Assembly (NCBI GenBank): GCA_963700185.1
Contig: CAVOWP010000013.1
Span: 62,001-126,000 of the forward strand
Reading direction: 5' to 3'
From: AP-15 sp963700185
GTDB taxonomy: Bacteria; Pseudomonadota; Alphaproteobacteria; ATCC43930; CGMCC-115725
DNA length: 64,000 nucleotides
The notes beneath the pieces were generated by a model, which did not search any database, had not been told where the DNA came from, and saw only the letters and a list, made by a program, of their open reading frames with translations. Made by a program: the position numbers and the translations under genes. Shown here one piece after another: positions 25,646 to 34,867 of the stretch; position 1 is the first letter of the stretch, and each line of letters begins with the position of its first letter.

Positions 25646-26734
25646 ATGCTGTACCCGCTGCTTTATCCTTTCGCGGACCAATTCCAGTTCTTCAACCTGT
25701 TCCGCTACATCACCTTCCGCTCGGGAGGGGCGGTCGTCACCGCGCTGCTGATCAGCTTTATCCTCGGTCCGCACCTGATCCTGTGGCTGCGGCGGAAGCA
25801 GTCGAACGGCCAGCCGATTCGCCCGGACGGCCCCAACGGGCACCTGCTGCGCAAGAAGGGAACGCCGACGATGGGCGGTTTCCTGATCCTGACCGCGCTG
25901 ACGACATCGACCTTGCTGTGGGCGGATCTGACCAATCCCTACGTGTGGATCGTGCTGCTTACCACCGCCGGATTCGGGCTGATCGGCTTCTTCGACGATT
26001 ATCGCAAGCTGACACGGAACTCGCATCGCGGCCTCTCCGGCCGAGCCAAGCTCGCCCTCGAATTCGTGCTCGCCGCCGCTGCCTGCATCGCCATTTCCTA
26101 TGTAGCGCCGGCGGGGCTGGCGAACGCTTTGGCAGTTCCGTTCTTCAAGAACCTGCTGTTCGCGTTCGGCTGGTTCTTTGTGCCGTTTGGCGCATTTGTA
26201 ATCGTCGGAGCCTCGAACGCGGTCAATCTGACCGACGGCCTCGACGGGCTGGCGATCGTTCCCTCGATGATCGCGGCGGGCTGTTTCGCCGTCATCGCCT
26301 ACCTCGCCGGCAATCTGGTCTTTGCCAATTACCTGCAGATCCATCACGTCGTCGGAGCGGGCGAGCTGACGGTGTTTTGCGGTGCGATGGTCGGCGCGAG
26401 CCTCGGCTTCCTGTGGTTCAACGCCCCGCCGGCCATGGTCTTTATGGGCGACACCGGATCATTGTCGATCGGCGCCGCGCTCGGGACGATCAGCGTCGTC
26501 ACCAAGCACGAGCTGGTGCTCGCCATCATCGGCGGTCTTTTCGTGCTCGAGGCGGTATCGGTCATCGTCCAGGTCGCGAGCTACAAGATGACCGGACGGC
26601 GCGTCTTCCGCATGGCGCCGCTGCACCATCATTTCGAGCAGATGGGGTGGGAGGAGCCGAAGATCGTCATCCGTTTCTGGATCATCGCCTGGATCTTGGC
26701 GATCGCCGGCCTCGCCACGCTGAAGTTGCGGTAG
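25646..26734 (+). CDS. mraY: Phospho-MurNAc-pentapeptide transferase MraY
   Basis: MraY makes lipid I in the inner membrane. About ten hydrophobic helices, with the diagnostic KKGTPTMGGFLIL (near residue 69), GFFDDYRKL (near 115), SNAVNLTDGLDGLA (near 190), FMGDTGSLSIGAALG (near 265) and APLHHHFEQMGWEEPKIVIR (near 325). Length 362, normal. Begins four bases after murF with ATG. The next gene of the usual cluster, murD, is not downstream; a repeat-bearing spacer of 276 bases follows. Confidence 0.97.
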   Translation: MLYPLLYPFADQFQFFNLFRYITFRSGGAVVTALLISFILGPHLILWLRRKQSNGQPIRPDGPNGHLLRKKGTPTMGGFLILTALTTSTLLWADLTNPYVWIVLLTTAGFGLIGFFDDYRKLTRNSHRGLSGRAKLALEFVLAAAACIAISYVAPAGLANALAVPFFKNLLFAFGWFFVPFGAFVIVGASNAVNLTDGLDGLAIVPSMIAAGCFAVIAYLAGNLVFANYLQIHHVVGAGELTVFCGAMVGASLGFLWFNAPPAMVFMGDTGSLSIGAALGTISVVTKHELVLAIIGGLFVLEAVSVIVQVASYKMTGRRVFRMAPLHHHFEQMGWEEPKIVIRFWIIAWILAIAGLATLKLR

Positions 26735-26767
26735 CTGGGCGATGGCGGAGTTGTTGTTGCGCCGGGA

Positions 26768-26902
26768 CCCTCACCCGCCTCGCTGCACTCGGCACCCTCT
26801 CCCGCAATGCGGGGAGAGGGGCTATAACTCATCCAGCGCAAGGCCCCTCTCCTGCACCGCGGGAGAGGGGGGACCGAGCCCGAAGGGCTGGAGGGTGAGG
26901 GG
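26768..26902. repeat. Palindromic repeat in the murD position
   Basis: The element starts CCCTCACCC and ends GGGTGAGGG, with inner arms CCCTCTCCCGC / GCGGGGAGAGGG and a second CCCCTCTCCTGC / GCGGGAGAGGGG. This type of CCCTCACCC-CCCTCTCCCGC element is a frequent intergenic repeat in alphaproteobacteria. It fills most of the gap between mraY and ftsW (26735-27010), which holds no gene I can support. Confidence 0.75.
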
Positions 26903-27010
26903 CGGCTCGCGACCCGAGCATGCCCACGAACCAGGCCTTGTAGATGGCGCCATCAGATTACGCTATATCTATCCTCGTAAGCTTCTCAAGCGGCACCCCA
27001 AGGGCCACCA

Positions 27011-28129
27011 ATGAGATTCGCGCGGATCGATCAGAGCCAGGTTGCGCGTTGGTGGTGGACCGTCGACCGTTGGAGCCTTGCCGCGCTCGGCATGCTGATC
27101 GGCTTCGGTGTCGTTATGAGCCTGGCGGCGAGCCCTCCGGTGGCCGAGCGGATCGGTTATGACGGGCTGCATTTTGTCCGCCGCCATCTGGCGATGCTGC
27201 CGTTGGCGCTGGGCCTCATGTTCGCGGTCTCGCTCCAGCCGCCCCGGACTATCCGCCGCATTGCGGTGATCGGTTTCGGCATCTCGCTCGTCCTGCTCGC
27301 GCTGACTTTCGTCATCGGCGTCGAGATCAAGGGTGCGCGACGCTGGATCAACTTCCCGGGCTTGTCGCTGCAGCCCTCCGAATTCGTCAAGCCGACCTTC
27401 GCCGTCGTCGCCGCGTGGTTGTTTGCGGAGCAGAAGCTGCGTCCGCGCTTTCCCGGCAATTTGATTTGCATCGCGCTGTTCCTCGTCGTCCTCGCGATGT
27501 TGATAAAACAGCCGGACATCGGCATGGCGGCGGTCGTCGCCGCGGTCTGGTTTGCGCAATTCTTCATGGCCGGGATGCGGCTCTACTGGGTCGCGGCGGG
27601 CGCTCTCGCCGGACTGGGTGGAGTGGTCGGCGCCTATATGTACCTGCCGCACGTCAGGGTCCGAGTCGACCACTTCCTCGATCCCTCGACCGGCGACAGC
27701 TATCAGGTGAACCGCTCGATCGAGGCCTTCGCCAATGGCGGGTTGTGGGGGCGTGGTCCGGGCGAGGGCACGGTGAAGGACGTCCTCCCCGACGCGCATG
27801 CGGATTTTGTCTTCGCCGTCGCTGGGGAAGAATTCGGAGTGGTCGTCTGCCTCGTCATCGTCGCGCTGTTCGCGTTCATCGTGCTGCGCGGGTTTTCGCG
27901 AATGTCGCAGGAAGGCAGCCTCTTCGTCCTTCTCGCCGCGACCGGCCTGCTGGTCCAGTTCGGGCTGCAGGCGGCGATCAACATGGCCTCCAGCCTGCAC
28001 CTGATCCCGACCAAAGGCATGACCTTGCCGTTCCTGTCCTATGGCGGATCCTCGATGCTGGCGTTCGGGCTCGGCATGGGGATGATGCTCGCGCTGACGC
28101 GCCGCCGCCTCGGAGGAGGCGAGCTGTGA
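27011..28129 (+). CDS. ftsW: Lipid II polymerase FtsW
   Basis: A SEDS-family peptidoglycan glycosyltransferase of the divisome. About ten membrane helices; landmarks are VIGVEIKGARRWINFPGLSL (near residue 100), LQPSEFVKPTFAVVAAW, NLICIALFLVVLAMLIKQPD (with the conserved QPD), and GEEFGVVVCLVIVALFAFIV and TLPFLSYGGSSM near residue 340. Length 372, usual. Start ATG 27011 follows AAGGGCCACCA without a strong ribosome binding site. The stop overlaps the murG start. Confidence 0.95.
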   Translation: MRFARIDQSQVARWWWTVDRWSLAALGMLIGFGVVMSLAASPPVAERIGYDGLHFVRRHLAMLPLALGLMFAVSLQPPRTIRRIAVIGFGISLVLLALTFVIGVEIKGARRWINFPGLSLQPSEFVKPTFAVVAAWLFAEQKLRPRFPGNLICIALFLVVLAMLIKQPDIGMAAVVAAVWFAQFFMAGMRLYWVAAGALAGLGGVVGAYMYLPHVRVRVDHFLDPSTGDSYQVNRSIEAFANGGLWGRGPGEGTVKDVLPDAHADFVFAVAGEEFGVVVCLVIVALFAFIVLRGFSRMSQEGSLFVLLAATGLLVQFGLQAAINMASSLHLIPTKGMTLPFLSYGGSSMLAFGLGMGMMLALTRRRLGGGEL

Positions 28130-29242
28130 GCGGGTCCTTCGCGCTCGCGGCCGGCGGCACCGGCGGCCATCTGTTCCCCGCTGAGGCGCTGGCCCTCGAG
28201 CTGCTCGGCGGGGGCAGCAAGGTGCATCTCCTCAGCGATGCGCGAGCCGAGGCCTTCGCTGGGCGGGCTGTCGAAATCGAAACGCATCATGTGCGTGCCG
28301 CCCAGCTGGGGGGTGGAGCGGCACATACGGCCCAAGCACTCGGTGAGCTGGCGCTCGGGACATTGCAGGCGCGCCGTTTGCTGCGCCGGCTGACCCCGGC
28401 CTGCGTTGTCGGCTTTCGGCGGCTATTCCTCGATCCCGACGATGCTCGCGGCGGTCTCTCTCGGTCTGCCGACGGTGATCCACGAGCAAAATGCGGTGCT
28501 CGGCCGCGCCAATCGGCTCCTCGCGCCGCGCGTGCGGCGCATCGCGACCGGCTTTCCGGCGACCGCTGGTCTGCGCCCGGCTGATCGCGCCCGTAGCGTG
28601 CGGACCGGCAACCCGGTACGGCCGGCGGTGCTCGCTCTTGCTCGAACCAAGTACAAGGCGCCGCAACGGGGCGGCCCGATCGAGCTGCTGATCCTCGGCG
28701 GCAGCCAGGGGGCGCGGATCATGAGCGAGGCCGTGCCGCCCGCGCTCGCTGCACTGCCGACGCGGCTGCGCGAGATGCTGCGGGTCAGCCATCAGGCGCG
28801 CCCGGAGGATCTTCCCGCCGCCGAGGCGATCTATCGCAAAAATCGCATCCCGGTGGAGCTGCAGAGCTTCTTTACCGATGTTCCGGAGCGGCTGGCGCGT
28901 GCGCATCTTGCAATTTGCCGCGCCGGCGCTTCGACCGTGGCCGAGCTTGCTGTTATCGGCCGGCCCGCTGTTCTGATCCCGTACCCCTACGCCACCGACA
29001 ATCACCAGGCCGCGAATGCCCGAGCGTTCGCCGAGGCCGGAGCCGGATGGGTGGTTGCGCAACCGGAGTTGCGCCCGGACACATTTGCTCTTTATCTCGA
29101 AAACCTCTTGGGGGACGCGGCGGCATTGAGTGAGGCTGCCCGACGCGCCGGCGATTTCGGCCGGCCGGATGCGGCGCGCGATCTTGCACAACTCGCCATT
29201 GAGCTTGGTCTCGCCTTGACGCCGCAAGGACGTGCGGCATGA
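28126..29242 (+). CDS. murG: UDP-GlcNAc transferase MurG, one frame change
   Basis: MurG adds GlcNAc to lipid I on the inner face of the membrane. The GTG start at 28126 gives FALAAGGTGGHLFPAEALAL, the donor-side glycine loop. Near 28412 the frame changes: ACVVGF continues as FGGYSSIPTMLAAVSLGLPT and IHEQNAVLGRANRLLAPRVR one base over. Later come LLILGGSQGARIMSEAVPPA, CRAGASTVAELAVIGRPAVL and PYATDNHQAANARAF, all standard MurG. A single extra base explains the break. Corrected length about 371. Overlaps ftsW and murC by four bases. Confidence 0.88.
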
Positions 29243-30663
29243 GAGCCCTCCCCCGATCGATCGGGCCCATCCATTTCGTCGGCATCGGCGGGATCGGGAT
29301 GAGCGGCATCGCCGAGGTATTGCACAATCTCGGCTATCGGGTGCAGGGCAGTGACCTGGCCGACAGCGCGAATGTTCGGCGGCTCGTCGATCTCGGAATT
29401 CCGGTGGCCGTCGGGCACGAAGCCGAGAACCTCGGGGCTGCCGAGGTCGTCGTGATCTCATCCGCCGTCAAACCGGACAACGCCGAAGTCATCGCCGCCC
29501 GCGTGCGCCGCGTCCCGGTGGTGCGCCGCGCCGAAATGCTGGGTGAGCTGATGCGGCTCAAATGGTCGCTGGCGATTGCCGGAACCCATGGCAAGACAAC
29601 CACAACCTCGATGATCGGCGCGCTGCTCGAGACGGCGCAGCTCGACCCCACCGTGATCAACGGCGGGATCATCAACGCCTACGGCACCAACACGCGATTG
29701 GGAGCGGGCGACTTTATGGTGGTCGAGGCCGACGAAAGCGACGGCACGTTTACCCGGCTGCCGGCGACGATAGCGATCGTCACCAATATCGACCCGGAAC
29801 ATCTCGATTTTTACCAAAGCTTCGACGCGCTGCGGCAAGCCTTTGAGGATTTTGTCGGCAACATCCCGTTTTACGGTTTTGCCGCGCTCTGCATCGACCA
29901 TCCGGTGGTGCAGCAGATGATCCCCAAACTGTCCGACCGGCGAGTCCTGACTTACGGGTTCAGCCCGCAGGCCGACATCCGTGCCGTCGATGTCCAACTC
30001 GGACGCGACGGCGCTCGATACGACATCGCGATCTCCGACACGCTGTCGGGTCGGGGACGCACGATCCCCGACCTTTTCCTGCCGATGTTCGGCCGTCACA
30101 ACGTGCAAAACTCGCTCGCTGTAGCGGCAGTCGCCGAGGCGATGGCGCTCGGCGACGACGCTCTGCGTGCCGCGCTCTACAATTTTAAAGGTGTGAAACG
30201 CAGATTTACGCGAACCGGCGAGTGGAACGGCGTGACCGTCATCGATGATTACGGTCACCACCCGGTCGAGATCGCGGCGGTTCTCCAGGCGGCCCGCGCG
30301 ATCGTCGGGGGAAAGGTGATCGCGGTCGTCCAGCCGCATCGTTACACGCGCGTGTCGCATCTGTTCGACGGGTTCTGCACCTGCTTCAACGACGCGGACG
30401 TAGTTTTGGTGGCGGATATCTACGCAGCCGGGGAAGCGCCGATCGAGGGCGTCAGCCGCGACGCTCTGGTTGCCGGGTTGATCGAGCACGGCCATCGCAG
30501 CGTCCGCCCCTTGGCCGATCCGAGCGAACTCGCTTCGATGATCCGCGAGCTGGCTCGCCCTGGCGACTTGGTGGTGTGTCTGGGCGCGGGTTCGATCACC
30601 AGCTGGGCCAACAGTTTGCCGGCCGATCTCGCGGCTCGGCAATCGTCGAGCCGCGTCGCATGA
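29239..30663 (+). CDS. murC: UDP-MurNAc:L-alanine ligase MurC
   Basis: MurC adds the first amino acid to UDP-MurNAc. The N-terminal IHFVGIGGIGMSGIAEVLHN (residues 11-30) binds the UDP part; AIAGTHGKTTTTSMIGALLE (near 112) is the ATP loop; VVEADESDGTF (near 160), NIDPEHLDFY, FGRHNVQNSLAV (near 290) and DDYGHHPVEIAA (near 335) complete the Mur-ligase set. Length 474, typical. Overlaps murG and murB by four bases. Confidence 0.97.
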   Translation: MRALPRSIGPIHFVGIGGIGMSGIAEVLHNLGYRVQGSDLADSANVRRLVDLGIPVAVGHEAENLGAAEVVVISSAVKPDNAEVIAARVRRVPVVRRAEMLGELMRLKWSLAIAGTHGKTTTTSMIGALLETAQLDPTVINGGIINAYGTNTRLGAGDFMVVEADESDGTFTRLPATIAIVTNIDPEHLDFYQSFDALRQAFEDFVGNIPFYGFAALCIDHPVVQQMIPKLSDRRVLTYGFSPQADIRAVDVQLGRDGARYDIAISDTLSGRGRTIPDLFLPMFGRHNVQNSLAVAAVAEAMALGDDALRAALYNFKGVKRRFTRTGEWNGVTVIDDYGHHPVEIAAVLQAARAIVGGKVIAVVQPHRYTRVSHLFDGFCTCFNDADVVLVADIYAAGEAPIEGVSRDALVAGLIEHGHRSVRPLADPSELASMIRELARPGDLVVCLGAGSITSWANSLPADLAARQSSSRVA

Positions 30664-31661
30664 ACCCGTTGATTGCGCAGCTCCCTCCGGTACGCGGCCG
30701 GTTGACCGCGGACGCGGCGATCGGCAAGCAGACCTGGTTTGGCGTGGGCGGCCCCGCGGAGGTGTTGTTCCGCCCCGCTGATACCGCCGATCTCACTGCT
30801 TTTCTATCCGCCGTCGCTGCGGATGTTCCGGTGACCATGATCGGGGTAGGCTCGAACCTCCTCGTGCGCGACGGCGGCATTCCCGGTGTCGTGATCCGAT
30901 TGGGGCGAGGGTTCGCGGGAATCGATATCGAGCGTGATGAGCTCCGCGTCGGCGCGGCGGCTCTCGACCGCATTGTTGCTTTCGCCGCCGCCGATGCGGG
31001 GTTGGGCGGGATGGAGTTTCTGTCGGGCATTCCCGGATCGATCGGCGGCAGTCTGCGGATGAATGCCGGAGCCTATGGCCGAGAAATCAAGGATGTGCTC
31101 GTTTCGGCGATCGCGCTCGACCGCACCGGCGAAACCCACACTGTCAGCAGCCGGGAGATGGGCCTCTCTTACCGCCACAGCAATATCGACCCGAGTTGGG
31201 TATTTGTCGAAGCCCGGTTCCGCGGCGCGCCCGGGGATCGCGCTGCGACTGGCTGCCGGCTGAACGAGATCCGCGCGGCGCGTGAAGCCACCCAGCCGGT
31301 GCGTGCCAGGACCGGCGGATCGACGTTCAAAAACCCGCCTGGCGATAGCTCCTGGCGCTTGATCGACGCCGCCGGCTGTCGCGGCCTCATCCGCGGCGGG
31401 GCCATGGTTTCGCAGCAGCACACCAATTTCCTGATCAACATCGGCACCGCCACCGCCGCCGATCTCGAGATGCTCGGCGAAGAAGTCAGGCGGCGCGTCC
31501 ACGACACCTCCGGGATTTTGCTCGAGTGGGAGATCGAGCGCATCGGCCGGCCGCTCGCGATCTCAGAGAGCATTAAATCGCTTTCTCCCCCTGCAAGCGG
31601 GCGGAGAGAGCGAGTGGATGACGAGGTGGGGGCCATCAGCGTGGCTGAGGGGGGGCGGTGA
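30660..31661 (+). CDS. murB: UDP-N-acetylenolpyruvoylglucosamine reductase MurB
   Basis: The FAD enzyme that makes UDP-MurNAc. ADAAIGKQTWFGVGGPAEVL begins near residue 16; MIGVGSNLLVRDGGIPGVVI near 60 is the FAD site; FLSGIPGSIGGSLRMNAGAY near 120; SYRHSNI; catalytic SGGSTFKNP-type motif reads GGSTFKNPPGDSSW near 220. MurB proteins normally end near the motif LEWEIERIG; here about 35 further residues are encoded by a palindromic repeat (31580-31611). Start ATG 30660 overlaps murC. The stop overlaps the ddl GTG. Confidence 0.95.
   Translation: MNPLIAQLPPVRGRLTADAAIGKQTWFGVGGPAEVLFRPADTADLTAFLSAVAADVPVTMIGVGSNLLVRDGGIPGVVIRLGRGFAGIDIERDELRVGAAALDRIVAFAAADAGLGGMEFLSGIPGSIGGSLRMNAGAYGREIKDVLVSAIALDRTGETHTVSSREMGLSYRHSNIDPSWVFVEARFRGAPGDRAATGCRLNEIRAAREATQPVRARTGGSTFKNPPGDSSWRLIDAAGCRGLIRGGAMVSQQHTNFLINIGTATAADLEMLGEEVRRRVHDTSGILLEWEIERIGRPLAISESIKSLSPPASGRRERVDDEVGAISVAEGGR
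31580..31611. repeat. Repeat hairpin inside the murB 3' end
   Basis: GCTTTCTCC and GGAGAGAGC flank CCCTGCAAGCGGGC, forming a hairpin of the same CTCTCC/GGAGAG type as the repeat at 26768-26902. It lies in frame in murB and lengthens the protein C-terminus by a low-complexity tail. Confidence 0.55.
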
Positions 31662-32578
31662 CCAAGACGGTAGCGGTCGTGATGGGCGGGTGGTCGCCGG
31701 AACGCGAGGTTTCGCTGTCGAGCGGGCGGGAATGCGCCAAGGCGCTGGTGGACCGCGGCTACGAGGTGCGGGTCATCGATGTCGGCCGTGATTTGCCGGC
31801 GCTGATGCACGCGCTGGACCCGCGCCCCGACTTTATTTTCAACGCATTGCATGGCGTCGGCGGGGAAGACGGGACGGTGCAGGGCGTGTTCGAGATGCTG
31901 GGCATCCCCTACACCCATTCGGGCGTCCTCGCCTCGGCCATGGCGATGCACAAACCGACGGCGAAGGCGGTATTCCGCGATGCCAGCCTGCCGGTTGTCG
32001 AAGGCGTGGTCGCCAGCCGCGAAACCTTAGTCGTGAGCGACCCGATGCCGGCTCCCTTTGTCGTCAAGCCGACCAATCAGGGATCGAGCGTCGGCGTCCG
32101 GATCGTGCGGATCGGCGACAATTCCTGGCGCGAGGAGGTGATGGAGTGGTGCTACGGCGCCGAGTTGCTGGTCGAACGCTTTGTTCCCGGGCGAGAGCTC
32201 ACCGTGGCGGTGATGGGGGATCGGCCGCTCGGCGCCTGTGAGATCGTCCCGCGCGGCAGCTTTTACGACTACACCGCGAAATACGCGGCGGGCGGGTCGG
32301 ACCACCTGACGCCGGCGCCGGTTCCGCCAGCCGTTTATGAGGAGGCGCTTGACATCGGCTTGCGAGCGCATCGCGCGCTCGGCTGCCGCGGCGTGAGCCG
32401 CGCCGATTTGCGCTATGACGACACGCCCGGAGGTTGCGGCCGTCTCTATCTCCTGGAGGTGAACACGCAACCCGGGATGACACCGACTTCACTGGTGCCC
32501 GATATCGCCCGTCATGTCGGCATCGGCTTCGACGAGCTGGTCGCCTGGATGGTGGAGAATGCGTCATGCGACGGATGA
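31658..32578 (+). CDS. ddl: D-alanine:D-alanine ligase Ddl
   Basis: An ATP-grasp enzyme joining two D-alanines for MurF. Landmarks: VVMGGWSPEREVSLSSGREC (residues 7-26), NALHGVGGEDGTVQGVFEML (near 66), YTHSGVLASAMAMHKPTAK, FVVKPTNQGSSVGVRIV (near 132) and LLEVNTQPGMTPTSLVPDIA (near 268, metal ligands). Length 306. The start is GTG at 31658 overlapping murB; the end overlaps ftsQ by 13 bases. I see no second ddl gene here. Confidence 0.96.
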   Translation: MTKTVAVVMGGWSPEREVSLSSGRECAKALVDRGYEVRVIDVGRDLPALMHALDPRPDFIFNALHGVGGEDGTVQGVFEMLGIPYTHSGVLASAMAMHKPTAKAVFRDASLPVVEGVVASRETLVVSDPMPAPFVVKPTNQGSSVGVRIVRIGDNSWREEVMEWCYGAELLVERFVPGRELTVAVMGDRPLGACEIVPRGSFYDYTAKYAAGGSDHLTPAPVPPAVYEEALDIGLRAHRALGCRGVSRADLRYDDTPGGCGRLYLLEVNTQPGMTPTSLVPDIARHVGIGFDELVAWMVENASCDG

Positions 32579-33432
32579 AAGCACCAGCGCCGCGACGCCC
32601 GCGACGCGGCCGTGTCTCCACCCTCCTCCGCCGCTTGGGCCTGTGGGTCGGCATCCCGATTTTGCTGGCGGGCGGGCTCTACGCAGCCGTTCAGCTGAGC
32701 CGATCGCCGCTAGGTCAAACGGCGCTGCAGTATGCGGCCGACCGGATGCTCGACGGCACCGCACGGCTGGGGCTGGTGGTGACCGACATCAAAGTCGAAG
32801 GGCGCGAGACGACGGATCGGGAGACGATCCTCGCCGCGCTCGGCGCGGGCCCCGGCACGCCGATCCTGGCCATGAGCCCGAGGCGCGCCAAGGAGCAACT
32901 CGAGACATTGCCCTGGATTCGCTCCGCGGTAGTCGAGCGCCGCCTGCCGGACACGCTCTACGTCCGCCTTATCGAGCGCAAACCGCTTGCCCTTTGGCAG
33001 CACGGCGGCAAGCTCGAGCTGGTCGATCACGAGGGCGCAGTAATCCCGGTGACCCGGCTCGACCGCTTTGCCAAGCTGCCGCTGGTCGTTGGCGAAGGCG
33101 CGGCGACGCATGCCGCGGCACTGCTCGACATGCTGGCGACCGAGCCCGAACTCGCCGCTCGCGTAAGTGCCGCGATCCGGGTTGGCAATCGCCGCTGGAA
33201 TCTGCGCATCGACAACGCGATCGATGTCCTCCTCCCGGCCGACGCGCCGGCCGCCGCCTGGACCCAGCTCGCCCGCCTCGAGCGGTCGAGCTCTATCCTC
33301 AAGCGCGACGTGCAGACCGTCGATGTGCGCCTGCCGGACCGGCTCGTTCTGCGGGTCAACCCGGAGGTGCCGAAAGAAGCGCCGACATCCCCGACATCTA
33401 AGAAGGGACGCCCCTCGGCGAAGAACACATGA
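32566..33432 (+). CDS. ftsQ: Cell division protein FtsQ
   Basis: A bitopic divisome protein. The N-terminus is short and strongly basic (MKAPAPRRPRRGRVSTLLRR), followed by a membrane helix (WVGIPILLAGGLYAAVQL, near residues 26-43) and the POTRA domain beginning VVTDIKVEGRETTDRETILA (near 80). The beta domain includes RLPDTLYVRLIERKPLALWQ and LVDHEGAVIP. Length 288. The ATG at 32566 gives a normal FtsQ N-terminus; the frame is open upstream inside ddl. The C-terminus (PTSPTSKKGRPSAKNT) is polar and probably disordered. Confidence 0.92.
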   Translation: MRRMKAPAPRRPRRGRVSTLLRRLGLWVGIPILLAGGLYAAVQLSRSPLGQTALQYAADRMLDGTARLGLVVTDIKVEGRETTDRETILAALGAGPGTPILAMSPRRAKEQLETLPWIRSAVVERRLPDTLYVRLIERKPLALWQHGGKLELVDHEGAVIPVTRLDRFAKLPLVVGEGAATHAAALLDMLATEPELAARVSAAIRVGNRRWNLRIDNAIDVLLPADAPAAAWTQLARLERSSSILKRDVQTVDVRLPDRLVLRVNPEVPKEAPTSPTSKKGRPSAKNT

Positions 33433-34763
33433 CGACAGTGGATGAAGCGCCGCCCCGCGCCAAGCGCGCCAGAAAAGCGGCAAAGAACGAAGCCGATGGC
33501 CAGGCGAAACCCCGCAAACCGGCCACCCGGCCACGCGGCAGTCTGATCACCGCCCTCGATATCGGCACCACAAAGATTTGCTGCTTTATCGCACGGGTCG
33601 AGGACGATAGGCCGCGCGTTCTAGGCATTGGCCATCAGATCTCGCGTGGCGTGCGCAACGGGGGAATTGTCGACCTCGAGGCGACCGGCACCTCCGTGTT
33701 GAACGCGGTGCACGCCGCCGAGGAGATGGCCGGCGAGACGATAGAGCGGGTCGTGGCAAACCTATCGGGCGGTTTCTCAGCCTCACGGATCATCAAGGCG
33801 GAGATCGGCATCACCGGGCGCGAGATCACCGATGCCGAGATGCGGCGGGTGATCGAGCACGGCTATGTGATGCGCGAGCCGGGCGATCGCCAGATCATCC
33901 ATTCCGTCCCCGTGGGATTTTCGGTCGACGACAGCCGCGGCATCCGCGATCCACGCGGCATGCTCGGCGAGCGGCTCGGGGTCAACATGCATGTGGTGAC
34001 GGCGAGCGCAGCCAGCGTGCGCAACCACACCGCCGCCGTTGGACGCTCGCATCTCGAGGTCGAGGCTCTCGTCGTCAGTCCTTACGCCTCGGGGCTCTCT
34101 TGCCTCGTGGAGGACGAGATCGGTCTCGGGGTCACCGTTATCGACATGGGCGGCGGGACGACGACGATCGGCGTGTTCTTCGACGGGAATCTGATTTTTG
34201 CCGATTACCTGCCGGTGGGGGGCGTCCACGTCACCAACGACATTGCCCGCGGGCTCTCGACCGGGGTCGCCCATGCCGAACGCATGAAAACATTATTCGG
34301 CACAGCGATTTCGGCGAGCACCGACGAGCGCGAGATGATCGCCGTCCCGCAAATCGGCGAGGAAGACGAGGGGCATGTCAACCATGTGCCGAAATCGCTG
34401 CTCGTCGGCATCATCGCGCCGCGCATCGAGGAGACCTTCGAGCTGGTCCGCAACCGGTTGGAGGCGAGCGGCTTCGACAAGGTCGCGGGCCGGCGTGTCG
34501 TGCTGACCGGCGGGGCCTGCCAGCTGCACGGGGCACGCGAGTTCGCCGGACTGATCCTCGATAAACAGGTGCGGATGGGGCGGCCGCAGCGGGTCGCGGG
34601 GCTCGCCGAGTCGACTGGCGGTCCGGCCTTTGCTACGACCGCGGGGCTGCTGCATTTCGCCTTGTCTGAGCGGGCCGAGGTCTCTGGTGCAAGGCGCAGC
34701 CTGGAGGGCCCACGATGGGGTGTTCTCGGCCGATTGGGGCATTGGCTAAAGGACAATTTTTGA
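33429..34763 (+). CDS. ftsA: Cell division protein FtsA, extended N-terminus
   Basis: An actin-like ATPase that tethers FtsZ to the membrane. The actin fold begins at about residue 37 with LITALDIGTTKICCFIARVE; DMGGGTTTIGVFFDGNLIFA (near 238) and VVLTGGACQLHGAREFAGL (near 357) are phosphate- and adenosine-binding motifs. The C-terminal amphipathic membrane helix reads GVLGRLGHWLKDNF. A 35-residue Lys/Arg/Ala-rich lead precedes the fold, absent from E. coli FtsA. Start overlaps ftsQ by four bases. 104 bases separate it from ftsZ. Confidence 0.95.
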   Translation: MTTVDEAPPRAKRARKAAKNEADGQAKPRKPATRPRGSLITALDIGTTKICCFIARVEDDRPRVLGIGHQISRGVRNGGIVDLEATGTSVLNAVHAAEEMAGETIERVVANLSGGFSASRIIKAEIGITGREITDAEMRRVIEHGYVMREPGDRQIIHSVPVGFSVDDSRGIRDPRGMLGERLGVNMHVVTASAASVRNHTAAVGRSHLEVEALVVSPYASGLSCLVEDEIGLGVTVIDMGGGTTTIGVFFDGNLIFADYLPVGGVHVTNDIARGLSTGVAHAERMKTLFGTAISASTDEREMIAVPQIGEEDEGHVNHVPKSLLVGIIAPRIEETFELVRNRLEASGFDKVAGRRVVLTGGACQLHGAREFAGLILDKQVRMGRPQRVAGLAESTGGPAFATTAGLLHFALSERAEVSGARRSLEGPRWGVLGRLGHWLKDNF

Positions 34764-34867
34764 GGCAAATTCGGCTTAGTTGCTCGCCGGCCACCGCGTG
34801 AGCCAGCGAGGGGGGAGCCCGGACCGGACCGGGTATCGATAGGGGCACAGCAGTGGAGGGGGACCGC

